A DNA stretch of 55,712 bases from assembly GCF_003585925.1 (NCBI RefSeq), contig NZ_NRJH01000001.1:1-55712 (forward strand), written 5' to 3'. Shown one piece after another: positions 53,101-55,712 of this stretch. The notes beneath the pieces are model-generated. The model had not been told where the DNA came from. It saw nothing but the letters and a program-made list of their open reading frames with translations, and made no database searches. How positions within the stretch are numbered: position 1 is the first letter of the stretch; every line of letters begins with the position of its first letter. The stretch is from Psittacicella melopsittaci. GTDB taxonomy: Bacteria; Pseudomonadota; Gammaproteobacteria; Enterobacterales; Psittacicellaceae. Made by a program: the position numbers and the translations under genes.

Positions 53101-55712
53101 CTCAAAGATACTACTGGTAAAGCTGAAAATACGGCTATTCTCAAAGCTGATAAGGCTATTTCAACCGATAACTCTTCGGTATATGGTACAAATCGTACCC
53201 GTTATGAGACTAATGAAACTCTAACAATTAGTGGTGGTGACTCTCCTGAGACTAACCAACTTGAATATGTTGGTAAGAAAGGAGTAAGCATTACTGACCA
53301 AACGGTGAAAGCAAATGAAAAACTAGTAATTTACTCACCAGAAGGTACAGTTGATATTAATAAAGCAACTGTAGAGGCTAAAGATACTAATATCTCTGGT
53401 CAAATAGTAAGCTTAAAAGACTCAAGTGTATGTGCAACTGACGGCAACCTCGTTGTTGAAGGTACAACTTGTGTAACTGCAACTAATAGCAACCTTACAG
53501 CTAAAAATGATCTAACTGTAACTTCAACAAAAGGTTCAGTAGAGGTTACAGGTTCTAACCTAACTTCAACACAAGGTTCGGTTAACCTAACTGCTCAAGA
53601 AAATACTCGAGTTGTAAACAGCAATATTGCTGGTAAAGAAGGAGTTGAGGTAGGAGCTACTAACGGCACAACTACTATTGACGCTTCTAATGTTACAACT
53701 GATAACGGTTCAGTTAACATTACAGGTAACCAAGGAGTTAACCTTGGTAATGGTACTAATGTAACTGCCAAAGATGATGTAGCTATTGTTTCACCAAATG
53801 GAGCAATTAGCATTATTGGTACTAATGTTACTTCCTTTGAGGGTGGTGTTAACATTAGTGCTAAAGAAGACACTACTATCGTAAATAGTAATATCACTGG
53901 TAAGAAAGATATTGAGATCAGTTCTTCTGAAGGTAACACTACTGTTACTGGCACAAATGTAAACTCAAGTGCAGGTTCAGTTAATATCACAGCTAAAGAA
54001 GATACTACTGTAGTTAACAGTAATATTGCAGGTAATAAAGGAGTTAACCTAGGTTCTACCAATGGTACAACTACAGTTAACGCATCTAACTTAACTGCAA
54101 GCGAAGGCTCAGTGAACGTAACTGGCGACAAAGCGGTTTACTTAGGTAATGGTACAAACGTTACAGCTAAAGACGATGTAACTGTTGCTTCACCTAATGG
54201 TTCAGTAAGTGTAATTGGTACTAATGTTACTTCCTTTGAGGGTGGCGTAAACATTAGTGCTAAAGAAGATACTACTATCGTAAATAGTAATATCACTGGT
54301 AAGAAAGATATTGAGATCCGTTCTTCTGAAGGTAACACTACTGTTACTGGCACAAATGTAAACTCAACTGCGGGTTCAGTTAATATCACAGCTAAAGAAG
54401 ATACTACTGTAGTTAACAGTAATATTGCAGGTAATAAAGGAGTTAACCTAGGTTCTACCAATGGTACAACTACAGTTAACGCATCTAACTTAACTGCAAG
54501 CGAAGGCTCAGTGAACGTAACTGGCGACAAAGCGGTTTACTTAGGTAATGGTACTAACGTTACAGCTAAAGACGATGTAACTGTTGCATCACCTAATGGT
54601 TCAGTAAGTGTAATTGGTACTAATGTTACTTCCTTTGAGGGTGGCGTTAACATTAGTGCTAAAGAAGATACTACTATCGTGAATAGTAATATCACTGGTA
54701 AGAAAGATATTGAGATCAGTTCTTCTGAAGGTAACACTACTGTTACTGGCACAAATGTAAACTCAACTGCAGGTTCAGTTAATATCACAGCTAAAGAAGA
54801 CACTACTGTAGTTAACAGTAATGTTGCAGGTAATAAAGGAGTTAACCTAGGTTCTACCAATGGTACAACTACGGTTAATGCATCTAACTTAACTGCAAGC
54901 GAAGACTCAGTGAACGTAACTGGTGACAAAGCGGTTTACCTTGGTAATGGTACTAACGTTACAGCTAAAGATGATGTAACTGTTGCATCACCTAACGGTT
55001 CAGTAAGTGTAATTGGTACTAATGTAACTTCCTTTGAGGGTGGCGTTAACATTAGTGCTAAAGAAGATACTACTATCGTAAATAGTAATATCACTGGTAA
55101 GAAAGATATTGAGATCAGTTCTTCTGAAGGTAACACTACTGTTACTGGCACAAATGTAAACTCAAGTGCAGGTTCAGTTAATATCACAGCTAAAGAAGAT
55201 ACTACTGTAGTTAACAGTAATATTGCAGGTAATAAAGGAGTTAACCTAGGTTCTACAAATGGTACAACTACAGTTAACGCATCTAACTTAACTGCAAGCG
55301 CTGGCTCAGTGAACGTAACTGGTGACAAAGCGGTTTACATTGGTAATGGTACAAACATTACTTCGAACGAAGACGTGAACGTAGTTTCACCGAATGGTTC
55401 AGTAAGCGTAATTGGCTCGAATGTAACAGCACCGGGTACAGTTAATATCACAGCTAAAGAAGATACAACTATCGAGAATAGTAATATCTCTGGTGTTAAA
55501 GGTGTAGACATTAGTTCAACTAACGGTACAACAACTGTTAATGCAACGAATGTAACATCTAAAGATGGTTCAGTTAATGTAACTGGTGACAAAGGCGTTT
55601 ATGTTGGTAATGGTACTAATATTACTGCTAAAGACGATGTAACTGTTGCATCACCTAACGGTTCAGTAAGTGTAATTGGTTCTAACATCATTACAGAACA
55701 AGGTGCAGTAAA
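35146..55712 (+). CDS. Giant filamentous-haemagglutinin-type two-partner secretion adhesin (3' end beyond window)
   Basis: One frame stays open from the ATG at 35146 to the window end, at least 6855 codons. In-frame upstream stops at 35056 and 35086 fix the start, although no Shine-Dalgarno is visible. Residues 1-22 are an extended signal peptide region (MNKIYKLKFNRNTLSL...), and the hydrophobic core and cleavage (TAYA) lie near residues 55-68. The TPS haemagglutination domain follows, with the IVNPAGIVFG motif (near residue 150) and the typical QWLIDP at W475. The rest is Asn/Thr/Val/Gly-rich parallel beta-helix built of nested repeats. Such proteins cross the outer membrane through a TpsB (ShlB/FhaC-type) pore, not present in this window. 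Likely roles are adhesion, aggregation, or carrying a C-terminal CDI toxin; the C-terminus is not visible. Confidence 0.9.
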   Translation, partial: MNKIYKLKFNRNTLSLDAVSEIANNCVTGTVSDNSVQANESIRFGFNKVSRVLGSLLIPVTVAGTAYADSLSNPNVINGKVDIVTNGLVTTITNSNGAIIEWEKFNIGTNELVKFIQESTNSAVLNRVLGGSVSQILGTLESNGKVFIVNPAGIVFGTNSVVNVQSLVASTLDISNEDFLNGNYVFNQDKDKAIANVLSQGLIKVNDDGTIALVGGKVVNTGVLEAKNGTVYLLAGQSITIQDLDNPLISYKVTADNKAVNLGEIVSKRAYLLANKVSHGYSTAEQFADVISSQDSARKATITASGEVVLYGASEADSIHTTAENNSQLTSGNHTLNSFVVSNGTINTSNATGKAGDVKVLGDNIYLVNSSHINASGQTGGTVYIGGDLQGTGEIKLSNATYVGDGSVVNVSGTGVGDAGKVYVWGNRAYTSGTFLATAEQGNGGFVETSGDIIDVSENIMVNASSLDVNKAGQWLIDPVDVYIVDQGQYGSIITCTSHEYSWASHTQSDKATIRSSTINNSLRNQRVVVSTIKAGQTIDPNTTSGGNITVDNITIEAASGSHSLQLIGNNILIQNSTLNVSDFRSAALSNTTIKDSSINTWRNYNGDILISSGVYWANRTANYSTNYRIFRNNSLNTTIDNSTLQATRWLTYGALPIYEQNGNISLGSGMYDYRTEGFYKLNVANGSYLSGVVVQLFTNYDSNFTDSTISACITSITGPGSGVDTGLTTTPFASQGGIRYYFKNMKFIDYWGESTRVWIGSESQYGTKYFYVFDNTTFNYTNSSKATDITIVAKEGGSGYARVEFLNSSVNTAGNIKVDTPINVSGSGNKISNSTFVSTQGSVNLVANSQTNISGINITGQTGVNFTTDTNTSIRSGVRSGNLVIENTNVSAETGNVSVNVAQTGALVINGSSNFTSKVGNVTINSTRGSKVELDDVTINTPETSSISGGSGTAVSITNVTATTAKDIAWGATGAATTVSKSNVKASNNVAIGTSTSTLSIDNTTTTAGNNTTLSGSDVTINDSNVNSTSETLINSKGFIKGSNANIAASDNSEITLTASKEITFTGSNITTAKGFNATSTGGAVSFTNTTIGTKSDTADIKLQGTSTTLDNVKLADNIQSLTLNSTAGSANIKNTNVNTSKDVKAYAVGGDVNLENATVNATEVNLTGAGVVVGNSTVCSTVGAVNLTATTNGVTVNNSTLNATTEINLKAVQDILVTNGTNLTAVGGNVTLVSTAGSASIKGSNITTYTEDAVVNISASTGITIDNTNITNPKTLEINSETGPVAITKTVLNATNTLNITGGQLSLDNVSVTKNIKNVTATAKTGTLTLSNVSANATDTLILNAAGALTVECSSAIGTNRTRYQTGETLTVSNIKDAPATDKLEYVGKKGVTVTNANLTVKNGVEIYSECGTVALTCSTAKGQTTNITGANVQLTNSEVNATASGVVVNATTGTVVANNATIYGQDSALVSGKGGVNLGNGTNVTANTGNLTVKSDAGSITSDGANLTVKNKDANVSVTVATGINLNNTNITNPKNLEIKSEANEVKVTNSSLSASNNLSVTGGSVTFAKNKVQGELENAQITATAGDANVSDTNLTAKGKTSVTAAQGEVKVENATLVSTQTKVAGQGVSITKSNVNSTTGDLEITATENKVSLAQSNISAQGKVAVTAKQDVVLGNGTNVAATTGNVGITSEAGKVEAQGTNITVSPQANVTVTAATGVSANNSNISHAKNVSLTTTSGEAKLDNSTVKATNDFTLVGGSVTVSNNAKVEGAQNATLTATDATGSLTVTNADIQVSKTLNATSKGSASVTDSCFSGAAETKVNAEKELTISGGTVNSNKVDYAGKTGVTLTNHQVASKGEATVKAEQGAVTLDNACVSGTTTTVLAQDAVTLTNANVTATTGALNVTSTAGKVESINSSLAGHNGVNISAHTNVELDNGTNISAQAGNVAITAKTGAVTAKGTNITVSQQANVTVTAATGVSATNSNISHAKNVSLTTAAGEAKLDNSTVKVTNDFTLAGDSVTLKDAKVEGAQNATLTADNGALTVTNSDVKASKKLDATATGDASVTNSCFSGATETKVNAEKTLTITGGDAISTGKVDYSGKTGVTLTNHQATATGDLSVKAEEGAVTLTSTCLSGATADISGKNDITLNNANVAATTGALNVTSTAGKVASNNSTLSGNDGVNISATTDVELNNGTNISAKTGDVEITAKSGSVKAEGTNITVDKDAANVSITATSDITVNNTNISNPKDVTIKSTGGVTKLGNTSIEVSNNLSVEGTTVSLDRTKVAGGVQNISLTASEGTLTLTNTTGTAEKNAFLKANESISTENSTLYGKDRTRYETNATLTIGKGGEDLDTNQLEYVGKEGVSVSCQTVTAKENLVIYSENGQVDITSGSIKAKNTNVTGGTVTLTNSAVEATVGDAVVSSTKNKLTVNNSTIAANQNVTVLGSAGIDLNNGTKINTTAGNVTIYSSAGAINAQGTNISAFGSNTGVNLTASKDVTINNTNITNPKELVISSIGGNTSVSNTKLGSKGNITVDGNNVSLTKTQISEEVANVTITAKTGTLTLESTSGKATNTAILKAEKSISTSGSTLSGAERTRYETNATLTVGAGGDAIDTKQLEYVGKEGVSVDSQAVTARDSLVIYSAEGTVNLNNGSVKAKNTNVTGGTVTLTDSTVEATAGNAVVSSTNEKLTVNNSTIAATANVTVTSAKGIELNNGTKINATAGNVTLYSSEGEIKAEGTNISAFGDSSTVNLTASKNVTLNNTNITNPKELLISSTDGDTKITNSNLSASGNLNISGKATTLEKVNIPETAGNVAIEAKDGLLTLRNTTANASNTLILKASDNIEVTGGAPIGKERTRYETGAKLSIENIEKAPATKKLEYSANTGITITNANLTVENGVELYSRKGAVDVTNSTVKGDTANITGATVNLNESVVNATSGQAVVEATENALTVTKSRIDGAAGVKVAGKTGVTLTNGTNISSSAGDVEVSSQAGAVNVQGTNITVTKDHNVSITAATGLTANNSNISHARDVTLSSSNGDTKLGNLTVKLDNNLTVAGGTVAVDNTSISGNVQNISFTATTGTLTLTNTSGTAADTAILKADQSISTSGTSLSGKERTRYETNETLSITGGGKPIDTNQLEYVGKKGVTVSGQEVTAQENLVIYSEDGKVDINSGSVKAKNTNVTGGTVTLTDATVNATAGDAVVSSTKEKLTVNNSTIEATANVTVTSAQGIELTNGTKINTTAGNITLYSSDGAITAEGTNISAFGDSSVINLTAAQDVTLNNTNITNPKELLISSTEGDTKITGSSLSAKEQLVVKGDNDTSLTNVKIPNTTKNVTVEATKGQLSLDNANSEATDTLILKAGGKINVVNSSAVGAERTRYETGSTITVDGAKNLATNKLEYSANAGITVTNSDLTVRDGVELYSKDGNVDVTSSTVKGKNTNVTGATVNLNNSKVNATEGNAVVCATEGKLTVTNGTIAAKQNVQVAGANGVEFTNGTNISAEQGNVAISSSQGKIESEGTNITVSGEKANVSLTAATGISLNNTNITRAHDLSIKSDAGDTQITNSNLSVSNNLAITGGEDLVLNNVNISEGVQNIELTASQGELKLTDTTATAEKAAVLKADQSISTAKSPVIGKERTRYETNATLTISGGGSVPETQQLEYVGKQGVSISDQSVTAKEKLVVYSSEGNVDISKAKVEAKDTNISGSVVNLKDATVSATAGDAVVEGKTSVTATNSVIKADGGNATVTTTAGKTSLDNTTVSASKNATVTGKEGVKVDNASQIKATENVTVTSENGTVEVTGSNVSSAQGTLNLTAKENVTVTNSNLAGPKGIKVDSTNSSANLDATNVTAEEGAVSITGKQGANLGNGTNVTAQDDVTIASANGSVNITGSNVTTHAGEVNITAHENTTIINSNITGNKGVNLTATTGVTTVKASNVTSEQGSVNVTAGKEVLLGSGTNVTAKEQVNLGSAAGKVSATEANISGKTVAVKANEVSLSKTNVSANQEVSIDGTNDVTLTDTKVSSDTATTKVNSAAGTTTLTDGTQVTGATGATVSGANVVVNGDSRVEAKKGDVTVEATTGTATVEASNITALEGNATVSGAKGVVFGNGTNVTASNNISVTSSEGYIRSNGTNITAGNSVALNAAEEISLVNTNISGSKATTIEGTTGVTLDNTKVNSAEGNTKVNSASGTTNLTNGSQVTGNKGATVSGANVVVEKDSRVEAKEGDVTVEATAGTATVKASNITAPKGNATVTGTKGVELGNGTNITAEQNITVTSSEGYIRSNGTNITAGNSVALNAADEINLVNTNISGKNATSIEGKTGVTLDNTKVNTAEGATKVNSATGTTTLTNESQVTGKTGATVSGANVLVEKDSRVEAKEGDITVEATAGTATVKASNITAPKGNATVTGTQGVELGNGTNITAEKNVEVSSSAGDINSVGTNITGDTVTLKAAEEISLVNTNISGTKSTSIEGKTGVTLDNTKVNTADGATKVTSESGTTTLTKGTQVTGKTDATVSGANVVVNGDSRVEAKDGDVTVEATAGTATVEASNVTALNGDATVKGTQGVKLGNGTNITAGQNVEVSSSAGGIDSIGTNITGDTVSLDAADTISLVNTNISGTKSTTIDGTNGVTLDNSKVNTASGATKVNSDQGTTTLTNGAKVSSATGTTVSGVDVVVEGDSLVEAKKGDVTVEATAGTTTVSASNISAKDGNAYVKGSNGVTFGNGTNITASQNVDVSSSAGGINSVGTNITGETVSLDAVDKISLVNTNISGTKGVTLDGTNGVTLDNSKANAAEGNTQVTSANGETKLTNGSLTQGKNVELTGTCVTVEGKSVVKANEGNVTVCATNGLATVKDSTVCATNNVSVTSDKGVVLGNGTNLTASNHVEVSSTSGKVDSTGTNITGNTVNVEGKEVSLVNTNISGKAGATVEGTDSVTLDKAKVVSENGQANVTTTSGKTTVTNGSKVVGGTGASVTGTDVLVDKDSEIIAKTGNAEVEAKGGTATVNNSNVTAESGDASVKGTKGVVFGNGTNVTASNHVEVSSPEGRIDSNGTNITGNSVNVEAKEVSLVNTNISGKTGATVEGTDSVTLDNTKVVSENGQASVASDNGLAKLTNGSSVTGASASVTGPSVTIEGKSSVKATETTATVDATNGKATINDSSVEAKTDATVKGTQSVELGQGTNITAAGKVEVSSPETVTATAANITANEVEVTAKNVNLNNANVTGTTSANVKAEQDVTLEGAKVVSPNGQASVSSETGTTKVTQGSTVEGASVSVTGPSVTLDGKSKVNATATTATVEATDGTVTINDASVNAKTDASVKGKAGVNLGNGTNVSAGNRVDIYSAEGGITAEGTNITSNAPDAVVNLTAAKDISLNNTNITNPKELLIDSTGGNTTITNSSLSASENLNISGKTTTLTKVDIPDTAGNVAIEAREGVLTLTDTSANASNTLILKAADDIKVSGETPIGKERTRYETGAQLTISNVEKAPATKKLEYSANTGITITNSNLTVVDGVDLYSRDGEVAITGSTVKGNTANVTGASVTLTDSEVNSTVGSTVVCATKEKVTVTNSTVTGQENVLVAGNKGVALENGTNISAQTGNVTVYSPEGTITSEGTNISVCTTTSHVNLTAAGDITLNNTNITNPKELLIDSTGGNTKITNSSLSAKDNLNISGRNTTLEKVVIPSTTSNVAIEATEGDISLTETKSQATDTLILKAKGDIQTKDSAAVGAERTRYETGGTITVENENAPATKKLEYSADKGISITGSNLTVTEGVDLYSKDGTIDVVCSTVKAKETNVTGAIVNINNSTVNATEGDAVVCATKGALTVTNGTIEAKENVRVSGDQGVNFNNGTNITADNGNIDVVSPNGKIISEGTNITVKNDNEDVSLTAATGISLNNTNITRARDLTIKSDTGDTCVTNSSLEVTNNLSITGGDNLTLENTKIADGAKNIELTAESGELKLKDTTGKAENTAILKADKAISTDNSSVYGTNRTRYETNETLTISGGDSPETNQLEYVGKKGVSITDQTVKANEKLVIYSPEGTVDINKATVEAKDTNISGQIVSLKDSSVCATDGNLVVEGTTCVTATNSNLTAKNDLTVTSTKGSVEVTGSNLTSTQGSVNLTAQENTRVVNSNIAGKEGVEVGATNGTTTIDASNVTTDNGSVNITGNQGVNLGNGTNVTAKDDVAIVSPNGAISIIGTNVTSFEGGVNISAKEDTTIVNSNITGKKDIEISSSEGNTTVTGTNVNSSAGSVNITAKEDTTVVNSNIAGNKGVNLGSTNGTTTVNASNLTASEGSVNVTGDKAVYLGNGTNVTAKDDVTVASPNGSVSVIGTNVTSFEGGVNISAKEDTTIVNSNITGKKDIEIRSSEGNTTVTGTNVNSTAGSVNITAKEDTTVVNSNIAGNKGVNLGSTNGTTTVNASNLTASEGSVNVTGDKAVYLGNGTNVTAKDDVTVASPNGSVSVIGTNVTSFEGGVNISAKEDTTIVNSNITGKKDIEISSSEGNTTVTGTNVNSTAGSVNITAKEDTTVVNSNVAGNKGVNLGSTNGTTTVNASNLTASEDSVNVTGDKAVYLGNGTNVTAKDDVTVASPNGSVSVIGTNVTSFEGGVNISAKEDTTIVNSNITGKKDIEISSSEGNTTVTGTNVNSSAGSVNITAKEDTTVVNSNIAGNKGVNLGSTNGTTTVNASNLTASAGSVNVTGDKAVYIGNGTNITSNEDVNVVSPNGSVSVIGSNVTAPGTVNITAKEDTTIENSNISGVKGVDISSTNGTTTVNATNVTSKDGSVNVTGDKGVYVGNGTNITAKDDVTVASPNGSVSVIGSNIITEQGAV
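42178..46111 (+). repeat. Large in-frame supra-repeats of about 786 bp (262 aa) in the adhesin
   Basis: The landmark RTRYET recurs at 42178, 42964, 43750, 44533, 45322 and 46108, with intervals of 786, 786, 783, 789 and 786 bp. It is followed by N or G, giving two unit flavours. The flanking sequence (QLEYVGK or KLEYSAN about 20 residues later, and NNTNITNPKEL earlier) also recurs. The same landmark is at 39232. Confidence 0.9.
47059..50750 (+). repeat. Medium in-frame repeats of about 460 bp (about 155 aa) in the adhesin
   Basis: GNGTN, preceded by a GVxLG or GVxFG motif, recurs at 47524, 47989, 48454, 48916, 49378, 49834 and 50293. Spacings are 465, 465, 462, 462, 456 and 459 bp. Each unit also has SLVNTNISG and KVNxxxGxTKVNS. 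Confidence 0.85.
51622..53196 (+). repeat. Second block of 786-bp supra-repeats
   Basis: RTRYET recurs at 51622, 52408 and 53194, exactly 786 bp apart, matching the block at 42178-46111 although about 5.5 kb of different repeats lie between. This suggests block duplication with insertion of the 460-bp array. Confidence 0.88.
53767..55362 (+). repeat. Four near-identical 399-bp (133-aa) tandem repeats
   Basis: Units begin at 53767, 54166, 54565 and 54964 with AKDDVTVASPNGSVSVIG (the first unit differs at its start). Spacing is exactly 399 bp each time; a diverged unit starts at 55363. DNA identity between units is very high, including silent positions, so they expanded recently or are homogenised by recombination. 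Confidence 0.95.

Noticed and set aside
37854..55592. Many long minus-strand open frames (up to 337 codons) opposite the adhesin
   Set aside because: They are by-products of the repetitive, Thr/Val/Asn-rich sense codons (ACT, GTA, AAT); their hypothetical products are low-complexity and repeat with the same 399- or 460-bp period. The sense frame is continuous with a proper signal peptide.

Overview
The window is AT-rich DNA, most likely from a Gram-negative gammaproteobacterium. It carries genes of an F-type (MPF-F) conjugative type IV secretion system and the 5' part of a giant two-partner-secretion adhesin with an extended signal peptide. An AT-rich host-associated lineage such as Pasteurellales or a relative is plausible, but the genus cannot be fixed from the sequence. 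It could be an integrated conjugative element, a plasmid, or a chromosomal relic.

Bases 285-23255 form one tightly packed plus-strand operon, the distal half of an F-type transfer region: traN, two tandem TraF-like genes (the second in the position of trbB), traH and traG. Then come four large or unfamiliar genes, of 2346, 385, 586 and 324 aa, followed by an SXT-type TraD coupling ATPase and a DUF4400-like membrane protein. The traD-DUF4400 pair is the arrangement expected beside a MOBH relaxase. No intact relaxase is visible. The 385-aa protein looks like the fold of a MOBH relaxase (TraI_2) with its histidine and HD metal-binding motifs gone. The 2346-aa protein has a perfectly phased 38 x 11-residue repeat and no family I recognise. 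The proximal tra genes (traL/E/K/B/V/C/W/U) would lie left of the window.

Bases 23256-29920 are a lower-GC island. It has short tandem repeats, an IS1595-type transposase fragment, a single-chain nuclease-methylase-specificity restriction enzyme with an upstream XRE-type regulator, a nearly full-length IS1595-type transposase broken by one stop codon, a small unknown gene frameshifted in an A9 tract, and a 5-methylcytosine methyltransferase with an N-terminal HTH. Two of the small genes look frameshifted in homopolymers.

Bases 29920-35145 are mostly non-coding. They hold a promoter-hairpins-terminator unit that looks like an undescribed small RNA, a Gdx/SugE guanidinium exporter, a 228-aa protein of unknown function with a perfect palindrome upstream, several tandem repeats, and a helically phased array of TGATCTTAA-type repeats about 180 bp before the adhesin promoter.

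Bases 35146-55712 (running off the end) are one continuous reading frame of at least 6855 codons. It has an ESPR signal peptide, a TPS haemagglutination domain, and thousands of residues of Asn/Thr/Val-rich beta-helix built from nested repeats (about 262, 155 and 133 aa). No TpsB transporter is seen in the window.
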